Source: Ochotona curzoniae (Eukaryota > Chordata > Mammalia > Lagomorpha > Ochotonidae). Taken from it: a stretch of DNA of 64,000 nt. A program made the position numbers and the translations under genes. The stretch's first letter is position 1, and each line of letters opens with the position of its first letter. Where the stretch lies: NCBI RefSeq assembly GCF_017591425.1, contig NW_024466399.1, forward strand, positions 2,046,001 through 2,110,000, given 5' to 3'. Positions 21,565 to 31,424 of the stretch are shown piece after piece. The notes beneath the pieces are model-generated. The model saw only the letters and a program-made list of their open reading frames with translations. It had not been told where the DNA came from and searched no databases.

Positions 21565-22048
21565 CCCACACACTCAATGCATATGAAAGTGCTTCAGAAA
21601 GCATGTGAAGGGTCTGGTGCGATAGTGTAGTGGTTGAAGTCTTCGCCTTGAACGCTCCGGGATCCCACATGGGCGCCGGTTCTAATCCCGGCAGCCCAGC
21701 TTTCCATCCAGCTCCCTGCCTGTGGCCTGGGAAAGCAGTGGAGGACGGTCCAAAGCCTTGGGACCCTGCACCCATGTGGGATACCGGAAGAGGCTCCTGG
21801 CTCCTGACTTTGGATTGGTTCAGCTCCAGCCATTGTGGCCACTTGGGGAGTGATTCATCGCATGGAAGATCTTCCTCTCTGTCTCTCCTCCTCTCTGTAA
21901 ATCTGCCTTTCCAATAAAAATAATAAATCTGTTTTTTAAAAGAAAGCATGTGAAAATGCATAATTATAAAAAAAACTACACATGCATTGCAAAAGTTTTT
22001 TGCAGTAAAATAAATGTCTATTTGAACCCACCTTTTCAAGAGCATTGA
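21565..22048 (+). mobile_element. Inverted-repeat (MITE-like) element split by a SINE
   Basis: With the SINE at 21611-21948 set aside, flanks read 'agtgcttcagaaagcatg', 'gtgaaaatgcataattat', 'catgcattgcaaaag', 'ttttttgcagtaaaataaat' and 'ttgaacccaccttttcaag'. The ends are imperfect reverse complements, the hallmark of a small DNA transposon. Confidence 0.6.
21611..21948 (+). mobile_element. CSINE, plus strand, young and full length
   Basis: Head 'ggtctggtgcgatagtgtag', an intact B-box-like GGTTCTAATCC (21678-21688), 'ctgtggcctgggaaagcag', 'ggaagaggctcctggctcc' and the tail 'tgcctttccaataaaaataa'. 'agaaagcatgtgaa' occurs on both sides as a 14-bp exact target-site duplication. It splits an inverted-repeat element. 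Confidence 0.95.
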
Positions 22049-22049
22049 T

Positions 22050-23325
22050 GGAGTCCCAGTGCAGAGCAGGGAAGAAATCTCTCTAACGCAGCATCCCTGG
22101 AGACATGGGTAGTTCAGTGATGTCAGATGTGAGTCCTGCGCAGCTTTCTGGAACTTTCCTTTCATTGCTTTTGAGTTTCCCAGGGCTGACAGCCTGTCTT
22201 CACTGTTTTTTTTTTTTTTTTGGTATTAAGGAGTGCTTAGTCCCTGCTACTAGCGAAAACATTGGAATGAGACTTAGAAAAGAACCTTATATGTGGCATT
22301 TCTTGAACTCGGCCATTATGTTGCACTAATGTTGACACGTGTGTGCGAGTGACACGAACTTGGCTGGGCCATGTGTGGCTGGCACCACCTGCCATATCTA
22401 AACTGTCTTCTCTTGAGGCTACACATTTGCAAGGGCTCTTCTGGCCCTTGCAGCCAGGGACTCCACATGGCCACAGGGTTCCAGGACCAGATGTGGGGCT
22501 GTTTTGTCCCAGTGATGATGGTACTGGCCCCTGGGACCCACCCTATGTCTGGCTCCTAGTCAGGCATCTTCAGTGGTTCCTCTGCGAAGCCTTTGCTTTA
22601 GGCTGACAACCTGCTGGCTGCAGTGTAGGATACCATTGTGCTTAGAGTTGCTTTTGATGGCACAGGCTCCGAGTGTCAAGTTTCTGTGCAAACCTTTGCT
22701 CCGGTGCGTGCCGAGGGAGTGAATTCAGTGAGCATAAAAAGACCTTAGCATCACTCTTAATCCTGTGGGTCTCTCAGTGGGATCCATGGGCCAGCCAGAA
22801 ATAAGTTGGATCTGGCAGAAGATGGGTTGAATTCCCCTGCGGGGCAGTCTAGAGGCACGCAGGGATTTCCTGCACATCCCTGCGTGCCTTTGTTCAGGAG
22901 ATGGTGTAGGGAGGGGTTGGGTTTCTCTTCCTCGCATTACGGCATCACAGACGGCAATGTGTGTTCTCCAGGTTCCAGGGTCCTAAGAAACGGGCGGGGT
23001 GAGAGGCAGACATTCCATCCACTGCATCGGCCATTCAGGGGTCCTGGTTGTCATGGAGAGAGATTCCACACTGTGGCGTGTCTCTATATGGCTCATGAGC
23101 AGATGGGAGCAGAGGTTGCACCTCTCTGGAATCATAGAGCCCTTCAAGGTCAAGAGAGCCAGCCTCTGCACCAAGGATGCTGACTTTGGGGCAAGTTACA
23201 GAACAGCAGGGCAAAGATGCCATGCTCTTCTCTGTTCCCTGCCCCCCAGGGCTTCATCTCCAGATGGATCAAGGAGGAGGTTGAACTTGCACAGTCTGTT
23301 TCCTTGGAGGAGTCTCGGGTGTGTT
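22050..23325. other. Mostly unique sequence
   Basis: Contains the 14-bp perfect hairpin at 22853. The stretch 22990-23180 has scattered similarity to a minus-strand CSINE (gaggcagacattccatccac) but not enough to call. Frames of 125 and 162 codons lack signatures. Confidence 0.35.
22853..22889. repeat. Perfect 14-bp inverted repeat, 9-nt loop
   Basis: aggcacgcagggat (22853-22866) and its exact reverse complement (22876-22889) flank ttcctgcac. A G-T and an A-T pair extend the stem outward. Confidence 0.95.
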
Positions 23326-23329
23326 TTGC

Positions 23330-23570
23330 ATAGGGCTGCATCTCCTGTTCTGCCTCCAGGCCCTGTCCTCACTGTCTACCCCTCACCTGCTCTGGGCCCC
23401 ACTGCCGTTCTCCAGGACCTCATTGTCCTCATTCTTCCTGGACTTTTGTCCATGCCAAGCATCCTCGGTGAGCATGAATCCTACTAGGCTTATCATCAGG
23501 CTGTCCCCGACTCACCCTGCAGACTCAGCCAGGGTATCACCTCCTGCAAGCAGCCTCCCCAGCTGTCCAC
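23330..23570 (+). mobile_element. L2-like LINE fragment (3' end)
   Basis: 'ctcagccagggtatcacctc' and 'ctgcaagcagcctccccag' resemble the L2 3' signature CTCAGCTCAAATGTCACCTCCTCAGAGAGGCC. Upstream pyrimidine-rich text 'ctgttctgcctccaggccct' fits as well. Diverged. Confidence 0.4.
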
Positions 23571-23679
23571 CCATGGATGAAGTAGACCTACTAAGGACTG
23601 TCCTACACAAGCGAGACCTTGTCTGATGCAAGGCTCTCTTCAGTTGGCTGTGCTCTCTGTCTTTAACTCCCCTGCTAGC

Positions 23680-23960
23680 TTTTTTTTTTTTTTTAGATTC
23701 ATTTATTTTTATTGGAAAGTCAAGTATACAAAGAGGAAATGGCTACAATGGCCGGAGTTGACCTGTTTTGAAACCAGGAGTCTCCTCTGGGTCTCCGACA
23801 CAGGTGCAGTGTCCCAAGGCTTTGGGCTTCCACCGCTTTCTCAGGCCACAAGCAGGGAGAGACGGGAAGTGGGGCTGCCGTGATTAGAACCAGCAACCAT
23901 AAGGGATCCCGGCATGTTCTAGGTGAGGACTTTAGTCACTGGACTACCACACTGGGTCCC
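23680..23960 (-). mobile_element. CSINE, minus strand, with tail-side deletion
   Basis: Poly-T (23680-23693), 'catttatttttattggaaag', then 'gaggaaatggctacaatgg', so the GA-rich and 'ttcactcccc' blocks are gone. The rest is regular: 'gtctcctctgggtctccgac', 'ctcaggccacaagcaggga', 'gattagaaccagcaacc', 'ctaccacactgggtccc'. Confidence 0.85.
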
Positions 23961-23999
23961 TACCCCTCTAACCTGTTAAACATTATAGACATTTTTGTC

Positions 24000-24270
24000 G
24001 AATTACTAAAGGGCACCCAGACGTAGATCTCCCAGATGTTTTCAATGGCTAGGGCTGAGCCAGGCCAAAGCTGGAGTCCAGGAACTCCTTCCAGGTCTCC
24101 TGGGTGGAGTGTTGGAGACCCAATGACCTGAACCAGGGGCATCGGGTATGCTTCACCCTCTCAGGGTATGCGTTAGCAGGAAGCTGGAAGGGAGAGCTGA
24201 GCTGGGACTGAAACGGAGGCATTTTGATAGGGGATGGGGGTATCCCACCATGTGTTCAACCAGGACACCA
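24000..24270 (-). mobile_element. Old CSINE, minus strand
   Basis: 'ggctagggctgagccaggcc', 'ccaggaactccttccaggtc', 'atgcgttagcaggaagctgg', 'gctgggactgaaacggagg', and 'gggggtatcccaccatgtg'. Middle and head of the older subtype; the tail side is eroded. Confidence 0.75.
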
Positions 24271-24449
24271 CATGTCTTTCCCTGGTTTGTTAAATTTGCT
24301 TGGGAGGACTGCTCAGAAGTCTGTGTTCATGAAAGACCTTCAAGGAAGTAGTTATTAAAAGACAGAATTCAAGCCTAGGGTGCTGTCATCCTTTCTTGGC
24401 TGGGCATACATGATATCCCCCTCCACCCCACAAATCTCAAAGCAGAGAG

Positions 24450-24600
24450 TTCCTGCAGCTAAACGTGGTGATAATAGTTGTTACCACTGTCTGGGGACTT
24501 GTCACGTGCAGCTCTGTCATTCTCACGGCAGTGCTGCGGGGAAGTCTCTGATACGCGGTTTTGTACATCGGAGGAGTGAGAAGCATGGTGGTTCTAGGAG
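24450..24600 (-). mobile_element. MIR-like relic
   Basis: 'gtcacgtgcagctctgtcat', 'tctcacggcagtgctgcggg', and 'cgcggttttgtacatcggag' run in the order of the reverse MIR consensus (ATCCTCACAACAACCCTATGAGG, then CATTTTACAGATGAGG). Confidence 0.5.
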
Positions 24601-24628
24601 TTCAGCTTGCTTTGACCTATCCTTCATT

Positions 24629-24664
24629 TTTTTTTTTTTTAAGATTTCTTTGAAAGGTAGAGTG

Positions 24665-24706
<42 letters not shown>

Positions 24707-24930
24707 ACAGAGCCGTCTTCCATCTATCTACTGGTTAGCCTGGGCTGGGGTTAGGCCCATGCTAACAGCCAGGAGCTCCTTTGAGTTTCCCAGATGAATG
24801 GCAGAAGCCCAAGCACTTGGTTCATCTTTCCCAGGGGCATTTGGCAGGGAGCTCCCTAACCCGTGCTCGGATGTGGGATATACGCATTGCAAAGGGTGGC
24901 TTAAGGGGCCACACCACCAGAAGCGTTTCA
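24629..24930 (-). mobile_element. CSINE, minus strand, carrying a CA microsatellite
   Basis: Poly-T, 'aagatttctttgaaaggtag', the CA run, 'cgtcttccatctatctactg', 'gctggggttaggcccatgc', 'ccaggagctcctttgag', 'atttggcagggagctcc' and 'ggtggcttaaggggcc'. The CA repeat grew in the GA-rich tail-side block. Confidence 0.8.
24667..24709. repeat. (AC)n microsatellite inside a SINE
   Basis: About 17 perfect AC units, one AT interruption, then four more. Confidence 0.97.
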
Positions 24931-25229
24931 CCTTGTGCATCAGGAGGATGAACGAAGCTCTGCTGCATTACTGACGCGAGGAACCCGTGGATCTCGGCAT
25001 CTCTCCTCCCTCCTTTGTGTCAGCGGCACGCAGAAGGGACATTCTGCTTGCTGCAGGCTCCTGGACTCAAGGTGATGATGCAGCTACTGAACTATTGTGG
25101 ATTCTCTCAGCCCAAGGGGGAAGCTGCAGGAGAACAGAGGGGGCGATGTGTTTCTTCGGAACACCCTGCTCTTTTACTTCTGACATTTTGAATGCTGAAA
25201 AAGTTCGTAACGGATTAGCTGCTCTGTGG

Positions 25230-25340
25230 TCAGATTGTCAACAAGATACGCCCGCTACGTGCTGGGCGTTAGGGATGCAGGGATCCACGAGCCCCCGTTC
25301 AGCCGTCAAGGAGTTCATCCTCGAATGAAGAATGAGCAAA
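25230..25340. mobile_element. Ancient mammalian repeat relic (MIR/L2 class)
   Basis: 'gctacgtgctgggcgttagg', 'gatgcagggatccacgagcc' and 'gtcaaggagttcatcctcg' follow the familiar block TGCTAGGCACTGGGGATACAGAGATGAA with CTCAAGGAGCTTACAGTCTA. I do not commit to a subfamily. Confidence 0.4.
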
Positions 25341-25344
25341 CGGA

Positions 25345-27080
25345 CAAGAGGAAGTGAGGTAGAAACTGCCGTTCTTCCCTTTTTCTGAGTAAGAATATGA
25401 ACATGAGAGGTTACACAACGTTAAAGATGTTGGAGCTTTTCCACCGATCTTCAGCCCTCCTTCAGATACAAGAAATGGTTAGTAAGCCAAAATATTCCAT
25501 CGGGTGCCTGGTCTGCTCCTTGATGCGCAATGTCTGCCCCAGCATGCTTTAAAGGCAGCCCATGTCAGTGGTTAGATTTGCTGCATGTATGCGACTGTGT
25601 GTGCGGTTGTGAGTAGGCATAAATGTACACATGTGTGCGCATGGGCCCTTGTAATCCTCCAGGATGATGCCGTGCACTTCAAGGGAGAAGCCCACCAGAA
25701 GTCCATTGGCATCCTCCGATGACCCCCAAAGGACTTAGGAACATCGGCGCTCATGTGCTCAGCTAAGCAGCTGCCTTGTTCCGGGGCTTGGTCCCTATTG
25801 GAACCCAAACAGGCTGAAGACTGCAAATTCCCACAGCCTCGTGCACTGTTTATCAAGGGTCTGTTCTCATTTTCGCTTGCATAAACAAGCAAATACCTTC
25901 TGGCTATTTCTAAAAATTAGATAAAAATTAAGTCAAATTTGTGTGTGTGCGTGTGCACAGAGGGCATACAAAACCTACCTTGAAATTATGTCTTAGAAGA
26001 GGCACAACTCCTTTGAAGAAGTGAATTTGGCGTATCTATGTGTTTCGTCCTGAAGCTTTTCTCAATCAGGCAGAGCCAAGTGAGAGGCTGTGGGTCACAC
26101 AGGGGGCTTCAAATGGGAAGTGGGTTGTGAGGTGCCTGCCCTGCTGAAGGGTGGCCTGTTGTGTTTCCCAGGTTTTCCCATCTGCAAAGGCTGAGTGGAA
26201 TCCTGATCACCCGTTATTAACCGCGGTGGGGACAAGGGGTAGGGGGGAAGGGATGACAAACGCACGCTGAAGGCCCAGCCGACATGAGTCATCACTGCGC
26301 TGATAAGGGGGGCTCCTTCCCCAGAAGAATGTCTCACTGTTTGGAAGTCCACAATCCACTCTCTGGGATTAAACAGGAGAATAATAAATTATCCGCGCTT
26401 TATCCTTTGAGTATCTGCTGAAAAGATCAGCGTTGAGTGGATATCGGATCCTTTTTACTGAGTTTAGACAGGTGAGGAAAAGCAACCCTGTGTCAGGGAG
26501 AATGTCACCCAAGACAAGCGCCCGGAGATGATTTCTCTCTGTTCAGGGCAGAGCTTAATGGAAGAGAACCGTGCCCCAGTCCCTCGCCATTCTCCCGGGA
26601 ACCCCGGGTGTGTGTCTGCATTCCCAGACCCGCTCTGCTTCTCACACAGGCGCATGGAGAGTGTCTGGGTAGACGTGGGAAAACAAAGGCTTCCAGACTC
26701 CCCCGAACGGCAGCCGATAAATCCCCGGACGGTGGGAATCATTTCCACACCTATAGCTGATTAGCCTGGGGAAACTGAGGTACCAGGCCCCCATCACCGT
26801 GGGTTCCCAGCCCAAGGCTCCGAGCTTCAGCTGGCTGTTTGCACAGGAACAGAAAGATGCATCCTGTCTGCCCTCAATCCCAACACGGTTGTGACATGCC
26901 TGTGGAGTGACACATTTGAAATCGCACGGTACTTGCACAAATGCACGGCTTTTGCTTCCTGTCACAGCCCTAGTGGCAGACTCCAGCTCCTTCCTACTCA
27001 AGGGTTCATCTAGTTGAGTTTTGGGGAATGTGTTAAAATAGAAGAGAGGATGCTTCTAGATGTTCGTGGATCAGGGAGCT
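25345..27080. other. Unique sequence, SINE-free, possible conserved elements
   Basis: About 1.7 kb without a CSINE. AT-rich motifs flanked by CpG-containing DNA occur around 26200-26460 (ttattaaccgcggtgg, ataataaattatccgcgc). A 119-codon minus-strand frame (26642-27001) has no domain signature. Short TG/GC run at 25935. Confidence 0.4.
26735..26835 (-). mobile_element. MIR-like relic
   Basis: 'cctggggaaactgaggtacc' and 'gtgggttcccagcccaagg' match the reverse MIR core (GAGGAAACTGAGGC and GGGATTCGAACCCAGG). Confidence 0.45.
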
Positions 27081-27084
27081 GAAA

Positions 27085-27268
27085 GATGCGCAGAATTTGT
27101 GACAAAAATTTGGAAAGCCATGAACAGTATTTTTCCCACAAAATACACTTGCCATATACTTTTTTAAAGACCTCTTATATGTATGGATTTCAATTTGTTT
27201 TTGCACACCAAAGAAGACATATCTTCATTCCATTTTCCACGATATTTCAGAAACATCCTCATTCTTTG
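27085..27268 (-). mobile_element. Inverted-repeat (MITE-like) element
   Basis: 'atatgtatggatttcaattt', 'gtttttgcacaccaaagaag' and 'cattccattttccacgat' carry the middle and right end of the recurring element. The left side is diverged. Confidence 0.5.
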
Positions 27269-27585
27269 GGCTGTGATCCACAGCCATGACAGCATGGAAC
27301 TGGGCAAAGCCATGTCCAGGGGCATCAGAGAGGAAAAGCCGCAGGACTCTACAGGGCCTCGCACAGTTGATGTGGTGCCTTCTGCCCGGTCTCCATCTTC
27401 CCTTCAGCAGGTTCAGGGTGGTTTTATAATCTGAACATAAAGGCTTCATGTCATAATGTCTTCAGTGAGACCAGAGGTGTGTCCTGAAATTGCAAATGTC
27501 GAAACTCTGTAAGCGATGCTTTAGTTCTAACCTTTCACAATTCACCAAGTTCTTTCATAGAACATAGTTCAATAGTCTCTTGAGA

Positions 27586-27884
27586 TGGCCCTGTGGTGCA
27601 GCAGGGAAGGCTGTGGCTTGCAACACTGGCATCCTATGGCAGAGCATTGGCTTGTGTCCTGGCTGTTCCCTTTCTGCTGATGCACCTGGGAAGGCATGGC
27701 TAGTGGCTTAAGCACTTGGCCTCCTGTTACTCATGTGGCTGATGCAGATGGAGTCCAGGCTTTGGCTTGGCCCAGTCCTGGTTGCTGTGGTTTTTGGGGT
27801 ATGAACAGGTAGGTGGGAGGTCTCCATCTGTGTCCACCTCCCTCTCTCTATCATTCTGCATTTTACATTAATAAAAGAGATTGT
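27586..27884 (+). mobile_element. Old CSINE, plus strand
   Basis: 'gatggccctgtggtgcagca', 'tggcttgtgtcctggctg', 'tgatgcacctgggaaggca', 'ggcttaagcacttggcctc', 'gtccaggctttggcttggcc', and the tail 'attctgcattttacattaat'. Diverged; no clear target-site duplication. Confidence 0.75.
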
Positions 27885-27889
27885 AGCGA

Positions 27890-28770
27890 AGAAAGGTAAG
27901 AGGCAAGGAAAGAATGACTCACACAACTCCATCCTGCTCATGTTGCCTTCGGAGAAGGGCCTGCCGGGGCTGCAGACCCCACTGACTGATTATCACAGGG
28001 AGCCTTTGAGCTGCAGGAGGCTACTACAATTCAAAGCCTTTGAATATTTTCCACTTCAACACAGATAGAAAGACAGACACCTAAGTGTCAGCTCAAAGTA
28101 CACCTTAGCTAGCACACATTGGTGATATCAATTGAGTGCATGTAAAAAAGCCAGCGGGACTTGCTAAAATGCAGATCCTTGGGATTTTGTCTAGCGATAC
28201 TGGGCTAGTGAGTCTGGAAAGAACCTAGAAATGTCTTGTATGCAAGCCTTCAAGAGATCTAGATAATGATGAGTTCAAGATTACACTTTAAGGATGAATT
28301 GCTATTTTCAGTGTGAATAAAGGAGAAGTTATTTATTACGATATGGATAGATCTTCATGGAATGAATGCCTGTTGGAATCATTGTTGGCTTGGAAAACTT
28401 GTTTGTATCTGAGGGCTGGAAGAGTCACCAGAATTGGGTGAAACTGATTGGTACCTGTATTTGATGACTTTTCTGGTCTGGAAACCCAATGCTGAGTTGC
28501 CGCTGTCCCAGTGAACAGGGTCACTGGGTGGCCTCTGCAGCAGGCTCTGAGTAGAAGCAGGCCTCTCTTAATCCATACTCCACTACCACTGAGTTGGGCT
28601 CTTCAGAAAAAACTACTGAATGTTCTTGAATTTCCACTTCCTCATCAAAGAAAAGGAGATGACAAAATGCCTACTTCTGAGTCTGTGCTTCATGATGTCA
28701 TCATGAATACACAGTGGTATTTCACGCAGGGCTTGGCAAACATAGGCATAAGAAAATAAACACATGGGAA
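27890..28770. other. Unique non-coding sequence
   Basis: No recognised repeat or gene up to the TTCC microsatellite. Confidence 0.4.
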
Positions 28771-28774
28771 CATG

Positions 28775-28963
28775 TCCTTCCTTCCTTCCTTCCTTCCCTC
28801 CTTCCTCCTTCCTTCCTTCCTTCCTTCCTTCCTTCCTTCCTTCCTTCCTTCCTTCCTTCCTTCCTTCCCTCTTCTTCCTTCCTTCCTTCCTTCCTTCCTT
28901 CCTTCCTTCCTTCCTTCCCTCCTTCCTTCCCTCCTTCCTTCCTTCCTTCCTTCCTTTCTTCCT
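28775..28963. repeat. (TTCC)n microsatellite, 189-nt pure pyrimidine tract
   Basis: Every base from 28775 to 28963 is C or T. Units are TTCC with CTCC, CCTCTTC and TTTC interruptions. Three open plus-strand frames (LPSF repeats) and a minus-strand EGRK-repeat frame are products of this repeat, not genes. Confidence 0.98.
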
Positions 28964-28964
28964 G

Positions 28965-29560
28965 CGAGTGAACCTGCTCATCCTTGTCAGAGGAGGCACT
29001 CAGAGCAGTGTTGCTATACCTGGACTCTCATTAAACCTGGAAGGGTATTCCTTGAATCTGGGCCATCTCACACGTGTGCATGCTTGGGGAAAAGAGCTCA
29101 GGAGCCCGAGGATGTTTCCCTACACAGCACATCTCAAGCTCTTCTCAGTCACACGGTCCATGTCCTCATTGTCCTTTGCTTTCACCCAACCATCTGCAAT
29201 CCCTCCCCTTGCTCCACTCCCTCTTACCTTACCAACATACCCCTTTCTTGGAATTCTCAGCACCACGAAGAACTATTTTTTGCACAACTGAGCTGCCCCC
29301 ATACTTTCACCCTCAGGTCGCTGCTCTGTGCTCCCTCTACCCTGGACATGTTGCTGGCTGTGATTTGTGATTATCAGCACACCTAGATGTTGTTGAGTGT
29401 TAGGTTAGGGCATGTGCTGGCAATGACAGGCTTGCTAGAGCCCGTTCAGTCAACAGAGCCAAAGCACCTCATGAGAGGCGACGCAGGGGTCCCAAGGTAA
29501 AAGCAGGCACCTTCCGGGAGTATATCTGCCTCCTCATGTCCTTGCTTCCATCACTGCTAT
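28965..29560. other. Unique sequence with weak L2-like text
   Basis: Pyrimidine-rich stretch 29150-29360 vaguely recalls an L2 3' region but lacks the CTCAGCTCAAATGTCACC block, so no call is made. Confidence 0.3.
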
Positions 29561-29564
29561 TCCC

Positions 29565-29700
29565 TCTTCACTGATGGGCAAGTGGAGTCACAGGAAATGA
29601 AGGGCTTCTTTAAGGATAGCTACCAAGTTGTTCCTAACTCTGCTGCTAGGAATTAAACTCAAAGGCAGCTAGTTGCAGTGTGGAATCTAGTTATTCTATG
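29565..29700 (-). mobile_element. MIR-like relic
   Basis: 'actgatgggcaagtggagtc', 'aggatagctaccaagttgtt' and 'gctaggaattaaactcaaag' fit the reverse MIR order (GAGGAAACTGAGGC, AAGTAACTTGCCC, GGGATTCGAACCCAGG) at low identity. Confidence 0.4.
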
Positions 29701-29732
29701 CTCTGTTGCAACTGATAGTGTTTTAGATTACA

Positions 29733-29870
29733 TAAAGTCCTGACTTACGATTTTCAGCACTTGGTAACAGTACGAAAGCAAACCATACTCAATAGACACC
29801 ATGTTCGGAAGGTTGGATTTAGATCTTGCCTGGCTAGCACTTTGGGTTCCAATCTTCTCTTGGATGTTGG
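29733..29870 (+). mobile_element. TcMar-Tigger-like DNA transposon, family C (end only)
   Basis: 'agtcctgacttacgattttc', 'acagtacgaaagcaaacc', 'atactcaatagacaccatg' and 'ttggatttagatcttgcctg' resemble the mammalian element with ends built from CGACTTACGATTTTTCGACTTTACGATGG. Only the first about 140 bp is evident. Confidence 0.6.
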
Positions 29871-30249
29871 GCCATGGCAGTGGTCATCAGTTATATCACA
29901 GGAGATATAACTTTCCTTGATAGAACTGATGCTCTGCAGTGTGCACGTGGCTGGGCTGCAGTATGCAGCAGATGGAGGAGGAGAAGTCCAGGCATTTCCC
30001 ACTTATGTTTTTCTCAACCTGCCTTGTGCATATTAGGAAGTAATTGCATGGTAAACTGTAGTACATTTGTGTTTTCTAATTGTTAAAATGAAGGTCAGAT
30101 GTTTAAAGAGAGACTACAGGAGCCCTTTCGCTCAAGTTGGGATTCATTTTGCAATGGAAAACAAGGGATGTACAGTATTCGCAGTACTTAGAATTGCATG
30201 ATAAAAATCAGTAAGTGAAAAGTTGCTGAAAACCTAATGGCATGCATGA

Positions 30250-31055
30250 CAACTGGGACTGTGTGAGGCCCACATGGGGGTTCTTTGGGGTCTCTCCAAT
30301 TAGATGGTAGCACCCACCTGTGGGCACGAGAGCCAGGCCTGGGGTCAAGCTGGCCTTGTCTGGGCTTCAGCGCCCACTGGTTTGCTTGAGAGCCTGGACT
30401 GGGGTTGGACTGATCGGTGGCTATATCTGCTGGCTCAAGCACTGACTGATGCAGAGGGCAGACTGAGCCCAAACTGCCACCAACTGGCATATACAGGAGC
30501 AAGGTCTGAAGACATTCCAGCTGATCTCAGGGAAAAAAAAACACACACACAGAGAAATGAGGTCTGATCCTGGAACACATGTTACAAGGACTGAGTCACT
30601 TCAGTTTCTGACCCTCATCTAAGCCAACACAAGGCTTCGAGTGCTTCATGAATAGGTGAAAATAAAGACAGTTTGAACAACACTTCAGGCCAGTCTCTAC
30701 AACGACAGGCACACAGGTCTATGGGCACACGGAGGTAGGCAAGGGAAGCCAACAGGCCTTAGAAAGAATTCCACACCTCTGGTATAACAAAGCCAACAAC
30801 CTCTCAGAACAATCCTGATCATTCAAGTAGCACCTTGGAATATTCTTCCTCACATTGGGTCCCCAAACAAGTGTTTCCTCTCTGGGCACTAATACAGTGT
30901 GACAGCAAGGTGGAGCACTTTCTCCTCCCTCCCCTCACTCGCACCCCATGGATGCAGGAGGGAAAACTTAAACGTTTATCTTACTCGTCTTCCCTTCCTC
31001 CATCCTAATTGAAATCAGAATCAGAGACCCACATGGGTCTATAATCACCTCACAT
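30250..31055. repeat. Unclassified candidate repeat with 60-bp imperfect period
   Basis: 'gagagccaggcctggggt' (30328-30345) and 'gagagcctggactggggt' (30388-30405) are exactly 60 bp apart, and surrounding text repeats at the same spacing. About 650 bp of GC-balanced DNA follows, up to the SINE's target-site duplication. It could be the 5' region of a LINE-1 (some have tandem monomers), an LTR or a minisatellite. I cannot decide. Confidence 0.3.
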
Positions 31056-31073
31056 TAATTTTTCAAAAAAAAT

Positions 31074-31402
31074 CGGGCCCTGTGCGGTGGCGCAAGTGGT
31101 TAAGTCCTCGCCTTGCACGCCCGGGATCCCATATGGGCGCCGGTTCTAATCCCGGCAGCCCCGCTTCCCTTCCAGCTCCCTGCTTGTGGCCTGGGAAAGC
31201 AGTCGAGGACGGCCCAAAGCTTTGGGAACCTGCACCCGCGTGGGAGACCCGGAAGAGGCTCCTGGCTTCGGATCGGCATAGTATCGGCCCGTTGCGCTCA
31301 CTTGGGGAGTGAATCATCGGATGGAAGATCTTCCTCTCTGTCTCTCCTCTCTGTATATCCGCCTTTCCAATGAAAAAATAATAAAAAATAAATCTTTAAA
31401 AA
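31074..31402 (+). mobile_element. CSINE, plus strand, best-preserved copy in the window
   Basis: Head 'gggccctgtgcggtggcgca', A-box-like 'tggcgcaagtggttaagtcc', B-box-like GGTTCTAATCC (31142-31152), 'ggaaagcagtcgaggacggc', 'gggagtgaatcatcggatgg' and the tail 'gcctttccaatgaaaaaata'. Flanks aatttttcaaaaaaaat (31057-31073) and aattttttcaaaaaaaat (31405-31422) are a target-site duplication. Low divergence marks a recent insertion. Confidence 0.96.
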
Positions 31403-31424
31403 AAAATTTTTTCAAAAAAAATAA

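Noticed and set aside
21536..22165. Longest open frame (209 codons, minus strand)
   Set aside because: It reads through the complement of a young SINE, a MITE-like element and simple AT-rich DNA. Transposon context explains the open frame.
22999..23487. 162-codon plus-strand frame
   Set aside because: No recognisable family; four overlapping frames on the other strand are also open, typical of GC-richer non-coding DNA.
28613..29386. Open frames of 128-204 codons rich in LPSF or EGRK repeats
   Set aside because: Direct translations of the TTCC microsatellite, which lacks stops in several frames.
31100..31160. tRNA gene (A and B box-like sequence)
   Set aside because: It is the head of a tRNA-derived SINE. 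No cloverleaf with matching acceptor arm is present and the sequence continues into the SINE body and tail.
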